Positions 17,793-25,482 of a DNA stretch of 64,000 nt are shown in pieces. A model generated the notes under the pieces. That model saw nothing but the letters and a program-made list of their open reading frames with translations, was not told where the DNA came from and made no database searches. The stretch lies in contig NZ_RWIU01000003.1 in assembly GCF_003944765.1 (NCBI RefSeq), positions 496,001 to 560,000 of the forward strand, in the 5' to 3' direction. The translations under genes were made by a program, and so were the position numbers. The stretch's first letter is position 1; every line of letters begins with the position of its first letter. Source of the stretch: Hymenobacter perfusus (GTDB lineage Bacteria; Bacteroidota; Bacteroidia; Cytophagales; Hymenobacteraceae).

Positions 17793-18110
17793 TTACAGAA
17801 ACGTACACGCGGCAATGCACTGGATAACATCCACCACTTCGCGCATTTTGAGGGCGTAGAACACGTTTTTGCCGTCGCGGGAGCTGCTCAGGATGCCTTT
17901 CAGCTTCATGCCCGAGAGGTGGTGCGAGGCCAGGCTCTGCTCGATGTTTAGCCGCTCACTGATGTCGTTTACCGACAGGCTTTCCTGGGCCGCCAGCAAC
18001 TGCACAATGGCAATGCGGGTGGGGTGGGCGGTGGTTTTGAGGATGAAGGCCACCTTCTCCATCTTCTCGATGGACAGGTTCATTTCGACGGGAGCAGTGG
18101 TAGGAGCCAT
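17793..18110 (-). CDS. ArsR-family transcriptional regulator of the sulfur operon, 105 aa
   Basis: Winged helix-turn-helix protein of typical ArsR size. Recognition helix region SVNDISERLNIEQSLASHHLSGMKLKGIL and wing SSSRDGKNVFYAL are clear. The only cysteines are Cys98 and Cys102 near the C-terminus; the classic metal site in helix alpha-3 (ELCVCDL) is absent. Persulfide sensors such as BigR and SqrR use two cysteines, so these two may sense sulfane sulfur, but their position differs and this is inference. It is first in the operon and its own promoter carries the operator motif, so autoregulation is likely. Confidence 0.88.
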   Translation of the reverse strand: MAPTTAPVEMNLSIEKMEKVAFILKTTAHPTRIAIVQLLAAQESLSVNDISERLNIEQSLASHHLSGMKLKGILSSSRDGKNVFYALKMREVVDVIQCIAACTFL

Positions 18111-18118
18111 ACGGTATG

Positions 18119-18150
18119 CAAATGTATGATCATTTGTTCATGTATACAAA
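18119..18150 (-). promoter_or_regulatory. Promoter of the sulfur operon with embedded operator
   Basis: On the minus strand TTTG (18147-18150), 20 bp, then TACATTTG (18119-18126): an exact Bacteroidetes promoter. The operator-like sequence ATGATCATTTGTTCAT (18126-18141) fills the spacer, where a bound ArsR protein would block RNA polymerase. Confidence 0.75.
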
Positions 18151-18202
18151 TCGGCCGGCCGGTTTGGTTCCCGGTTCTTTCTGCTTCGTCTCAACGATTC
18201 AT

Positions 18203-18228
18203 TAGCCCAGGGTTTAAACCCTGGGCTA
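18203..18228. repeat. Family B palindrome (AGCCCAGGGTTTAAACCCTGGGCT)
   Basis: Perfect 26-bp palindrome TAGCCCAGGGTTT/AAACCCTGGGCTA. Other copies at 21820-21845 and 55996-56019. In all three copies the conserved GG/CC flanks (atggaNcgg or its complement) extend beyond the palindrome. Confidence 0.92.
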
Positions 18229-18282
18229 TGGAACGGTTAGCGGAGTTGCTCAGCATGACGTTCTGAGTTTTGCCGCTGCCGG

Positions 18283-18924
18283 CTATTGGGCTTGCTCCAG
18301 GGCGGCCACGTCGGCGGCCCCGAGCAACGCCAGATTACGCGTAATTTTTTCGGCCGGCCAGTGCCACCACGCCAGCTTTTCCAGGCGGGCAATGGTGTCC
18401 TCATCGAAGCGGAAGCGCACTACCTGGGCGGGGTTGCCGGCCACGATGGCGTAGGCCGGTACATGGCGCGTCACCACGGCCTTGGTAGCCACCACGGCCC
18501 CGTTGCCGATGCGCACGCCCGGCATGATGGTGGCCTCGTGCCCAATCCATACGTCGTGGCCCACCACGATGTCGCCCTTGGAAGGATATTTTTCGGCTAC
18601 CGACTGCCCCTGCATGGCCGCTTCCCAGCCGCCGCCGAAAATGGCAAACGGATAGGTGGAAACGGGGGCAGTTTCGTGGTTGCCGCCGTTCATGATGAAC
18701 TTCACCCCGGAAGCCAGAGCGCAGAAATTGCCGATAATGAGTCGGTCCCCGATGAAGTCGAAGTGATACAGCACGTTCCGCTCGAAGTTGGCTGGATCTT
18801 CCAGGTCATCATAGTAGGTGTAGTCGCCAACTTCGATAGTAGGACGCGTGACCAGATTTTTCAGAAACACCAGCTTGCGGTGGTGGGGCAGCGGGTGCAA
18901 GGTGGAAGGGTTGGGGCCGGTCAT
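18283..18924 (-). CDS. Vat/CatB-like hexapeptide-repeat acetyltransferase, 213 aa
   Basis: Left-handed beta-helix O-acetyltransferase. The blocks [40 protein letters not shown] and [23 protein letters not shown] match the xenobiotic acetyltransferase (CatB/Vat) family, with the catalytic His in MNGGNH. Some relatives inactivate streptogramins or chloramphenicol, but most environmental homologues have unknown acceptors, so resistance should not be assumed. Acetyl-CoA is the expected donor. Start at the ATG at 18924, before [16 protein letters not shown]. It is divergent from the TSUP gene at 18990 with 65 bp between them. Confidence 0.88.
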   Translation of the reverse strand: MTGPNPSTLHPLPHHRKLVFLKNLVTRPTIEVGDYTYYDDLEDPANFERNVLYHFDFIGDRLIIGNFCALASGVKFIMNGGNHETAPVSTYPFAIFGGGWEAAMQGQSVAEKYPSKGDIVVGHDVWIGHEATIMPGVRIGNGAVVATKAVVTRHVPAYAIVAGNPAQVVRFRFDEDTIARLEKLAWWHWPAEKITRNLALLGAADVAALEQAQ

Positions 18925-18974
18925 AGCGGGTAGAATGAGAGGCAAACATACGCGGATGTAGCCACCTGCCACAG

Positions 18975-18982
18975 TACCTTCG
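18975..18982 (+). promoter_or_regulatory. Possible -7 element for the TSUP gene
   Basis: TACCTTCG, one base from TAnnTTTG, lies 7 bp before the ATG at 18990. The same variant serves gapA at 48242. No -33 element is evident. Confidence 0.3.
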
Positions 18983-18989
18983 CGGCCGT

Positions 18990-19763
18990 ATGATTTCGAC
19001 GCTGACGCTGGGGTTGTTGTGTGGGGCGGCTTTTCTGGCCGGTTTAATTGATGCCATTGTGGGCGGTGGCGGCCTGGTTCAGCTACCGGCCATGCTGCTG
19101 CTGCTGAAGGGCATGCCCACGCCCACGATTCTGGGAACGGGCAAAGTATCCTCGCTGCTGGGGACGGCGGCGGCCTTTCGGCGCTACGCCGGGCAGGTGC
19201 CCATTCAGTGGCGGGCGGTGGGGCCGGCGGCCGTGGTGGCGGGTGTATTCTCGTTTCTGGGGGCGCGGGTGGTAAGCCAGCTGCCCCAGGAGCTGCTCCC
19301 GAAACTGGTGCTGGGCTTGCTAATAGTCATTGCCATCTACACCTTCTGGCGCAAGGATTTCGGCTCTTTGCACGCACCCAAGCTGTCCCCGCAGCGGGAG
19401 CCGCTCTATGGGGCGGCCGTGGGCGTGGTCATTGGGTTCTACGACGGGTTTTTCGGGCCGGGCACGGGCTCGTTTCTGCTGTTTGCCTTCGTGGGGCTGT
19501 TCGGCTTCGACTTCATAACCTCTTCTGCCTCGGCGAAGCTGGTGAACATTGCCACCAACCTAGCGGCCCTGGCTTACTTCGCCTACACCGGCCAGATTCT
19601 GTGGGCGGTGGCTATTCCTATGGCCATCAGCAACATTATCGGCTCCACGCTGGGCGCGCACTTGGCGCTGCGCCACGGTACCGGTTTCGTGCGCGGGCTG
19701 TTTTTGGTCGTCGTCTCGGCCTTTATCCTGAAGCTGGGCTGGCAGATGGTGAGCGAGGTTTAG
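18990..19763 (+). CDS. TSUP family (TauE/SafE, YfcA-like) transporter, 257 aa
   Basis: Polytopic membrane protein with the TSUP hallmark near the N-terminus ([20 protein letters not shown]) and the second-half repeat [18 protein letters not shown]. It is the YfcA-like branch, distinct from the TauE-like protein in the sulfur operon 1.2 kb away, so these are two different subfamilies rather than a recent duplication. The substrate is probably a sulfur-containing or organic anion; not determined. The ATG at 18990 starts MISTLTLG. A large nested inverted repeat begins 8 bp after the stop and may end the transcript. Confidence 0.9.
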   Translation: MISTLTLGLLCGAAFLAGLIDAIVGGGGLVQLPAMLLLLKGMPTPTILGTGKVSSLLGTAAAFRRYAGQVPIQWRAVGPAAVVAGVFSFLGARVVSQLPQELLPKLVLGLLIVIAIYTFWRKDFGSLHAPKLSPQREPLYGAAVGVVIGFYDGFFGPGTGSFLLFAFVGLFGFDFITSSASAKLVNIATNLAALAYFAYTGQILWAVAIPMAISNIIGSTLGAHLALRHGTGFVRGLFLVVVSAFILKLGWQMVSEV

Positions 19764-19770
19764 GGTAGGA

Positions 19771-19960
19771 GGGTAGGAGTGTGTGAGGGTAGGAGTTAAG
19801 CAGATGTCGCGCATCAAGCGAAGATGAAGGACCTTATCACGTTGGCACGAACCGCACTGCCGGTTGCCGTTCAGAAGTGATAAGGTCCTTCATCTTCGCT
19901 TGATGCGCGACATACTCAGGATGACACCTTTTTAACTCCTACCCTCACACACTCTTACCC
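19771..19960. repeat. Nested composite inverted repeat (Family F)
   Basis: Outer arms of 29 bp (19771-19799 and 19932-19960, 28 of 29 matching) enclose inner perfect arms of 36 bp (19805-19840 and 19877-19912) with a 36-bp loop. The outer arms are purine-rich (GGGTAGGAG type), like those around the element at 35667. The whole occupies the gap between two convergent genes. Confidence 0.92.
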
Positions 19961-19966
19961 TAACTC

Positions 19967-20434
19967 TTACTCCCCGCCGGGCAGGCCGGGAACGGGGTTG
20001 CCTTGTGCGCCTTGCGAGCTGGGCACGCCCATCTTTTCCTCGCGCTTGCGCTGGTATTTGTCGAACTGGGCGGGGGTGAGGGTTTCCTTCAGCATGGAGA
20101 GGCGCGACTGGCCGATGTCGTCCACCACACCGGCCATTTTGCGCACGTTGCGGGCGTACTTCTGGCGGGCCGATTCCACGCCCCGCACGCTGATGAGGTT
20201 GATCTGGCGCACCTTTTCCAGCTGCTGCGGCGTCAGGCCCAGCGCCTTCTGCATGTTGTCGGTGAGGGCGTTGGCCCGGGCTTCCACCTGCTGCTCGTTA
20301 AGGGCCGGGGCAGGGCGGGCGGCAGCGGTGGTAGAGGGTTTGGCCTGGGAAGCAGAGCGGCCCGGCGTGGTCTGGGCCAGCAGGGCCGGAGTGGCAGTGA
20401 GGGTCAGCAGCGCGGCCAGCAAAGGAGTCTTCAT
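19967..20434 (-). CDS. Small periplasmic helical protein with LTxxQ-like motifs, 155 aa
   Basis: A signal peptide (MKTPLLAALLTLTATPALLA) precedes a Ser/Thr/Ala/Pro-rich linker and a helical domain containing LTPQQLEKVRQI and LTPAQFDKYQRKREEK. Paired LTxxQ motifs resemble the Spy/CpxP fold, whose members are periplasmic stress chaperones or metal-responsive proteins. Similarity is limited to these motifs, so the function is open. Bacteroidetes have many such small proteins of unknown role. Start at the ATG at 20434. Confidence 0.75.
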   Translation of the reverse strand: MKTPLLAALLTLTATPALLAQTTPGRSASQAKPSTTAAARPAPALNEQQVEARANALTDNMQKALGLTPQQLEKVRQINLISVRGVESARQKYARNVRKMAGVVDDIGQSRLSMLKETLTPAQFDKYQRKREEKMGVPSSQGAQGNPVPGLPGGE

Positions 20435-20656
20435 GTAATCTGAAAGTAGTGAGTAGCGAAGCCGGCGGGAAGCGCCGCTTCGGAGTTGAGGCAGTAAAGA
20501 TGATGCCAGTTTTGTAAACCGGACTGCCAGAACGCCACAACGGGCTGGGGTATTCCATTTCGGGCGGAAAAATATTCGGGCACCTGCATACACGGCGTAA
20601 CCTTTCCCCCCCGATTCGCTTACAACGGCAGTCTACTCTCCCCAACCCTCCCGCGT

Positions 20657-21682
20657 ATGAAACCTGATACCCGCAATTCCCTGCTGGTGGCCGCTGCCAG
20701 CGCCATCGGTCTGTTCGCCGCCACGCTCTACGCCAACCGCCGGGGCGACTACGACCTGCGCGGGCGGGTGGTGCTCATCACGGGCGGCTCGCGAGGGCTG
20801 GGCCTGATTCTGGCCCGGCAGGCCGTGGCCGAGGGTGCCCGCGTGGCCATCTGCGCCCGCGACGCCGACGAGCTGGAGCGGGCCCGCCAGGAGCTGGCCG
20901 CCGCTGGGGCCGACGTGCTGGCCCTGGCCCGCGACCTGTCGGAGCCCACCGAGGTGCGTACGCTGGTGGCCGAAGTAGAGCAGCGCTTCGGGCCGGTGGA
21001 GGTGCTCATCAACAACGCCGGCCTCATCAGCGTCGGCGCCCTCGACCACATGGAGGTGCGCGACTACGAGGATTCGCTGAAAGTGCATTTCTGGGCTCCG
21101 CTGCATGCCATGCAGGCCGTACTGCCGGCCATGCGCCGCCGGGGTGAGGGCCGTATCGTGAACATTGCCTCCGTGGGCGGCAAGGTGGCGGTGCCGCACC
21201 TCGTGCCCTACAGCGCGGGCAAGTTTGCGCTGGTGGGCCTCTCGGAAGGCTTCCGGGCCGAGCTATTGCAGTACGGCATTCAGGTAACCACCGTGTGCCC
21301 CGGCCTGATGCGCACCGGCAGCCCCCGCAACGCCACGCTCAAGGGCCAGCACGAGAAGGAGTACGCTTGGTTCAGCATTGCCGATTCGTTGCCGGCCATT
21401 TCGATGGATGCGGAGCGGGCCGGCCGCGAAATCTGGAACGCCTGCCGCCGCGGCGACGCCGAGGTGATTCTGGGGTTGCCGGCCAAGCTGCTTTCCCTCT
21501 TCCACGGCCTGCTGCCCGGCACCACCGCCGACCTGCTCAGCTGGGCCAACCGCAGCCTGCCCGGCCCCGCCGACGTCGTCGGCAACGAGCGGCGCTTCGG
21601 CTACGAGGCCGAATCGGAGGCAACCAAATCCTGGCTCACCACCCTGACCCGCAAAGCTGAAGCGGAGAATAACGAGCGTTAG
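20657..21682 (+). CDS. SDR-family oxidoreductase with N-terminal membrane anchor, 341 aa
   Basis: Classical short-chain dehydrogenase/reductase: cofactor loop TGGSRGLG (residues 42-49), NNAG (119-122), catalytic Ser172, Tyr185 and Lys189 (YSAGK). A hydrophobic stretch (about residues 8-26) precedes the Rossmann fold, so the enzyme is probably tethered to the membrane. A C-terminal extension of about 90 residues follows the core. NADP(H) preference is suggested by the basic residue after the second strand (CARDAD), but this is weak. The substrate is unknown. It lies upstream of the Lgt-like gene but is separated by 357 bp of repeats. Confidence 0.9.
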   Translation: MKPDTRNSLLVAAASAIGLFAATLYANRRGDYDLRGRVVLITGGSRGLGLILARQAVAEGARVAICARDADELERARQELAAAGADVLALARDLSEPTEVRTLVAEVEQRFGPVEVLINNAGLISVGALDHMEVRDYEDSLKVHFWAPLHAMQAVLPAMRRRGEGRIVNIASVGGKVAVPHLVPYSAGKFALVGLSEGFRAELLQYGIQVTTVCPGLMRTGSPRNATLKGQHEKEYAWFSIADSLPAISMDAERAGREIWNACRRGDAEVILGLPAKLLSLFHGLLPGTTADLLSWANRSLPGPADVVGNERRFGYEAESEATKSWLTTLTRKAEAENNER

Positions 21683-21819
21683 GGGGGGCGTGTAGTTGGT
21701 TGTGCGTTGCCGGTAATAATTCAAAGAACGTCATGCTGAGCATTCTGCGCATCAAGTGGAGCGTAGTCGAAGCATCTTGCGTGCTGAGGTTGCCAAAGTA
21801 ACCGGCCGTAACCGCTCCA

Positions 21820-21845
21820 TAGCCCAGGGTTTAAACCCTGGGCTA
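21820..21845. repeat. Family B palindrome, second copy
   Basis: Perfect copy of the 26-bp palindrome at 18203, in the opposite orientation relative to its flanking cgctcca sequence. Confidence 0.92.
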
Positions 21846-21876
21846 GTGAATCGCCCGAACAAAGCAGTAGGGCGTT

Positions 21877-21989
21877 CCGGTCCGGCGGCTGGAAGCCGTC
21901 GGGCCGGTTGTCGTCTGCATTGTGAGAACAACGACGTCACAACGTCAGCACGCAACAACCGGCCCGACGGGCTCCGCCCGCCGGACCGG
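21877..21989. repeat. Family A GC-rich inverted repeat
   Basis: Arms 21877-21910 and 21956-21989 (CCGGTCCGGCGGCTGGAAGC and its near-complement) around a spacer containing ACGACGTCACAACGTCAGCACG, which is itself shared with the other Family A copies. Confidence 0.9.
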
Positions 21990-22039
21990 TGGCACCATCC
22001 CGGAAGCCGCTATATTGCCGCCAACAACCGGCAACCGAC

Positions 22040-22816
22040 TTGACTTATCCCGTTCACCTTTCCCTGGGGCCGCTGGTGCTGCCGGTGCATCTGCTGCTGG
22101 AGGTGCTGGCGTATTCCGGCGGCTACCGGCTCTACCAGCACCTGCGCCGCCGCACCCTCGACCCGATTTCGGAGGAAAACCGCCTCTGGATATTCGTGGG
22201 CTGCGCGGCCGGAGCTTTGCTCGGCTCCCGGATGCTGGGGCTGCTGGAGCACCCGGAACTGCTGGCGAATCCGCCCGGCGGCTGGCTGTACTACTTCACC
22301 AACAAAACCATCGTGGGCGGCCTACTGGGCGGGTTGGTAGGCGTGGAACTGACCAAGAAGCGCCTCGGGGTAACTTCTTCCAGCGGGGATTTGATGGTGT
22401 ACCCGGTCATTCTGGGCATGAGCATCGGCCGCCTCGGCTGCCATTTCTCGGGCCTTGAGGATGGCACTTTCGGCACGGCCACCACGCTGCCCTGGGCTAT
22501 CAACTTCGGCGACGGCGTGCCGCGCCACCCCACCAACCTCTACGAAATTCTGTGGCTGCTGCTGCTGGGGGCGTTGCTCTGGCTGCGGGAGCGGCGCGGG
22601 CCGCTGCCGGATGGCTGGCGGTTCCGGTTTTTTATGGTAGGTTACCTGCTGTTCCGGCTGCTGGTGGAGTTCCTCAAACCCACGCCCGCCCCGGCCGGCT
22701 GGGGCCTCACCGCCATCCAGTGGGCCTGCGTGGCCGGGCTGGGGTACTACGGGTGGCTGTTTGGGCGGGATGCAGAAAATCGGGAAAATAGTCAGAGTAA
22801 ATTCTTGATAAAATGA
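22040..22816 (+). CDS. Lgt-like (prolipoprotein diacylglyceryl transferase family) membrane protein, 258 aa
   Basis: Several membrane helices with blocks GRLGCHFSGLEDGTFG and HPTNLYEI, the equivalents of the Lgt signature and of the Lgt HPxxLYE block. Genuine Lgt transfers diacylglyceryl from phosphatidylglycerol to prolipoprotein Cys. The protein is divergent and a separate housekeeping Lgt is expected elsewhere, so it may use another acceptor. The start is uncertain: a GTG at 21989 lies inside a Family A repeat, so the TTG at 22040 giving (M)TYPVHLSLGPL is preferred. Its stop overlaps the next start by 4 bp (ATGA). It shares a strand and interval with a Tes-like radical SAM gene. Confidence 0.78.
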   Translation: MTYPVHLSLGPLVLPVHLLLEVLAYSGGYRLYQHLRRRTLDPISEENRLWIFVGCAAGALLGSRMLGLLEHPELLANPPGGWLYYFTNKTIVGGLLGGLVGVELTKKRLGVTSSSGDLMVYPVILGMSIGRLGCHFSGLEDGTFGTATTLPWAINFGDGVPRHPTNLYEILWLLLLGALLWLRERRGPLPDGWRFRFFMVGYLLFRLLVEFLKPTPAPAGWGLTAIQWACVAGLGYYGWLFGRDAENRENSQSKFLIK

Positions 22817-23541
22817 AGCTGGTTCTTGGTGTTTTTTTAACTATAATGCTTACGGTATTATCGAAAAATGTAATGAGTCAATCATTAGTTTCCAATGATA
22901 GTATAGATGTATTTTGGTATGAATACATGAATAGTCGAAGAGAAAAGATTCAAGCAGAGGATATAGTGACAAGTTACAAGGAGGATTTTTTTAGATTATG
23001 GTTGAATGAAGTAGTAGTGGAAGTATGGTGCGATAAAAATAAATTAGGTGGCAGGCTGATTCACTGGGTGGAAGAGTATGTTCCATATGAAGAAGAAGCT
23101 ACAGATAGATATTTTGTCATCAAAGATGACTTAGATTCACTCGCCTGCGCCAGTATATTATCTGTTATGAATAAGTATGAAATCAGGCAAATGCCTAGCA
23201 GTCAGTATATAAAAAATTGGAAAAATGGTCTGGATGGTATTGAATACATCATAGAAGATAAAGTAAATTGGAAGTATAAATTTAAAAATTATTGGACACC
23301 TTCAGCGCAAAAAGATGTTCATGAGGCAGAGGTTTTGGAGGAGTTTATAGATGAGCTGGTTCTTGTTATTAATGAGAAAGAAAGGAGTAATTACTTTCAT
23401 ATGAGTATCCCGTTTAAATCGTGGATGAATGGTGGAGCTACTATTACTTCGAAAATAATGACTTATGGTGATATTATGAGAATGAAACAAGAACGAAATA
23501 GATATCGGAAGCAGAAGAAGTTACAGCTGCCGGTCAAATAG
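22813..23541 (+). CDS. AT-rich orphan secreted protein, 242 aa
   Basis: I do not recognise a family. A signal peptide (about residues 1-23, ending near MSQS) precedes a charged, Tyr/Trp-rich globular region with many Glu, Lys, Asp and Ile residues. Base composition contrasts sharply with the neighbours: bases 22861-22920 are 27% GC, against 68% in 24001-24060 in the next gene. Codon use follows suit (many AAA, ATA, TTA). The start overlaps the Lgt-like stop by 4 bp, so it is coupled despite its foreign composition. Recent acquisition is likely; no mobile-element end is visible. Confidence 0.8.
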   Translation: MKLVLGVFLTIMLTVLSKNVMSQSLVSNDSIDVFWYEYMNSRREKIQAEDIVTSYKEDFFRLWLNEVVVEVWCDKNKLGGRLIHWVEEYVPYEEEATDRYFVIKDDLDSLACASILSVMNKYEIRQMPSSQYIKNWKNGLDGIEYIIEDKVNWKYKFKNYWTPSAQKDVHEAEVLEEFIDELVLVINEKERSNYFHMSIPFKSWMNGGATITSKIMTYGDIMRMKQERNRYRKQKKLQLPVK

Positions 23542-23628
23542 TATGCATTTGCTGATTTTATTCTAGTATGTATAAGTAGATTTTGTGCTTGTAGTCTGCT
23601 CTCAACAATAATCTAAGCCCCCCTCACT

Positions 23629-25029
23629 ATGCCCGAACGTCCTTATACCTACTACGACTTCACCCTGAGCCTGTGCCCGCATTGCCTGCGGCGGGTGGAA
23701 GCCAAGATTGTATTTGAAGACGGCAACGTGTACATGCTCAAGCGCTGTCCCGAGCACGGCCGGCAGCGCGTGCTCATTGCCACCGATGTGGAGTACTACA
23801 AGAGCATCCGCAACTACGTGAAGCCCAGCGAAACGCCCCGCCGCTTCAACACCGCCACCCACTACGGCTGCCCCTACGACTGCGGCCTCTGCACCGACCA
23901 CGAGCAGCACTCTTGCCTCACCGTCATCGAAATAACGGACCGCTGCAACCTCACTTGCCCCACCTGCTATGCCGAAAGCAGCCCTTTGCACGGCCGGCAC
24001 CGCACCCTGGCCGAGGTGGAGGCGATGGTAGACGTGCTGGTGGAAAACGAGGGCGAGCCCGACGTAGTGCAGATTTCCGGCGGGGAGCCCACGCTGCACC
24101 CGCAGTTCTGGGAAATTCTGGATATGTGCAAGCGCAAGCCCATCAAGCACCTGATGGTGAACACCAACGGCGTGCGCCTGGCCAAGGATGAGGCGTTTGT
24201 GGCCCGGCTGGCTACCTACGCCGGGGCTTTTGAGGTGTACCTGCAGTTCGATTCGTTCCGGAAGGAGGTGCTGGAGAACATGCGCGGGCGTGATTTGCGC
24301 GAGGTGCGGATGCAGGCCCTGGAGCACCTCAACAAGTACAACCTCAGCACCACGCTGGTGGTCACGCTGCAAAAAGGCCTCAACGACGACGAAATGGGCG
24401 AAATCATCGACTTCGCCCTGAAGCAGAAGTGCGTGCGCGGCGTCACGTTCCAGCCCACCCAGGCCGCCGGCCGCCTGGAGCACTTCGACCCCGCCACCGA
24501 CCGGCTCAGCCTCACCGAAGTCCGCCAGGGCATCATAGACCAAAGCCCCGTATTCACGGCCGAAGACCTGCTGCCGGTGCCCTGCAACCCCGATGCGCTG
24601 GCCATGGCCTACGCCCTCAAACTCGACGGGGAGGTATTCCCGCTGACCCGCTACATCGACCCCGCCGACCTGTTGCAGAGCGGCGGCAACACCATCGTGT
24701 ACGAGCGGGACCCGCGCCTGCGCCAGCACCTGCTCAAGCTGTTCAGCACCGCCAACACCGTGGATACCGTGCTGCCCGAGATGAACCAGCTGCTGTGCTG
24801 CCTGCCGCAGGTGCAGGCCCCCAATCTGGGCTACGACAACCTGTTCCGCATCATCATTCTGCAGTTCATGGATGCCTGGAATTTCGACGTGCGGGCCATC
24901 AAAAAGTCCTGCGTCCACATCGTGAGCAAGGACCTCAAGATTATCCCCTTCGAAACCATGAACCTGCTCTACCGCGACGAGGAGAAACTGGCCCGCCTGC
25001 AGGTACTGCGCGATATTCCGGTACTGTAG
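23629..25029 (+). CDS. Radical SAM enzyme of the Mj0619/Tes-like type, 466 aa
   Basis: Two CX3CX2C motifs occur in tandem: Cys81-Cys85-Cys88 (CPYDCGLC) and Cys106-Cys110-Cys113 (CNLTCPTC), followed by SGGEP at 150-154. An N-terminal CPHC (16-19) plus Cys40 may bind metal. The C-terminal block KKSCVHIVSKDLKIIPFETMN resembles that of Mj0619-family proteins. Known relatives methylate a pterin precursor or, in archaea (Tes), join lipid tails; bacterial relatives have been linked to membrane-spanning lipids. The substrate here is unknown. It is soluble, with no membrane helix. It sits downstream of the Lgt-like gene and upstream of two small membrane proteins. Confidence 0.87.
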   Translation: MPERPYTYYDFTLSLCPHCLRRVEAKIVFEDGNVYMLKRCPEHGRQRVLIATDVEYYKSIRNYVKPSETPRRFNTATHYGCPYDCGLCTDHEQHSCLTVIEITDRCNLTCPTCYAESSPLHGRHRTLAEVEAMVDVLVENEGEPDVVQISGGEPTLHPQFWEILDMCKRKPIKHLMVNTNGVRLAKDEAFVARLATYAGAFEVYLQFDSFRKEVLENMRGRDLREVRMQALEHLNKYNLSTTLVVTLQKGLNDDEMGEIIDFALKQKCVRGVTFQPTQAAGRLEHFDPATDRLSLTEVRQGIIDQSPVFTAEDLLPVPCNPDALAMAYALKLDGEVFPLTRYIDPADLLQSGGNTIVYERDPRLRQHLLKLFSTANTVDTVLPEMNQLLCCLPQVQAPNLGYDNLFRIIILQFMDAWNFDVRAIKKSCVHIVSKDLKIIPFETMNLLYRDEEKLARLQVLRDIPVL

Positions 25030-25048
25030 CAGCTCCAAAAGCCGTGTG

Positions 25049-25162
25049 CCGGTCCGGCGGCTGCAAGCCGTCGGGCCGGTCGACGTAAGCTGACAACCGA
25101 ACGACGACGTGACAACATCAGCGCACTTCAACCGGCCCGACGGCTTGCAGCCGCCGGACCGG
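25049..25162. repeat. Family A inverted repeat, best-preserved copy
   Basis: Perfect 32-bp arms (25049-25080 and 25131-25162) around a 50-bp spacer with GACGACGTGACAACATCAGC. Fills the gap between the radical SAM gene and the first small membrane protein. Confidence 0.93.
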
Positions 25163-25188
25163 GGCCGGTTCGTCAAACTACCAGATTA

Positions 25189-25467
25189 ATGGAACCCGCT
25201 CCCAAACACTACATCGGCCGTATCCTGCTCATCAATCTGGGCGTGGTGCTGGTGCTGCACATCGGGCGGCAACTGCTCACCGGCGGCGACGAAGGTATTT
25301 TTGTGCTGCTCTTTGCTATGGCTTTCGTGAACAGTGTGCTGTTCATGATCTGTTTATTCAGCGGCCGGGGCAAAACCAGTATCGGGTTTCTGCTGGCGGC
25401 GCTGCTGGTGTTTATGATTGGGTTCGGCGACTGCGCCACGCATCTGAAGCTAGGGAACATGCACTAA
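25189..25467 (+). CDS. Small membrane protein, 92 aa (first of a tandem pair)
   Basis: Three predicted membrane helices (about residues 12-30, 35-55 and 62-82). The end block LLVFMIGFGDCATH matches LLVFLIGFGSCAAM in the next gene, and both begin with a short polar leader, so they are paralogues. No family is recognised. The shared Gly-Phe-Gly-x-Cys-Ala motif in the last helix is worth noting. It follows the radical SAM gene after a Family A repeat, so co-transcription is uncertain. Confidence 0.8.
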   Translation: MEPAPKHYIGRILLINLGVVLVLHIGRQLLTGGDEGIFVLLFAMAFVNSVLFMICLFSGRGKTSIGFLLAALLVFMIGFGDCATHLKLGNMH

Positions 25468-25482
25468 TTACTGCCTGCTGCT

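Larger units (their letters stand above)
21683..22039. other. 357-bp repeat-filled gap
   Basis: Between the SDR and the Lgt-like gene. It holds in order a partial Family D element (GTCATGCTGAGC near 21732, to about 21775), the Family B palindrome at 21820 and a Family A inverted repeat at 21877-21989. No gene is supported. Confidence 0.8.

Noticed and set aside
18283..18924. Streptogramin or chloramphenicol resistance gene
   Set aside because: The protein belongs to the broad CatB/Vat family, but environmental members are common and nothing nearby suggests a resistance cassette.
21989..22039. GTG start for the Lgt-like gene inside the Family A repeat
   Set aside because: It would add 17 residues coded mostly by repeat DNA; the TTG at 22040 gives an N-terminus that fits the hydrophobic start of the family.
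23602..25176. Minus-strand frame of 524 codons opposite the radical SAM gene
   Set aside because: Starts in a Family A repeat and is antisense to a gene with intact catalytic motifs.
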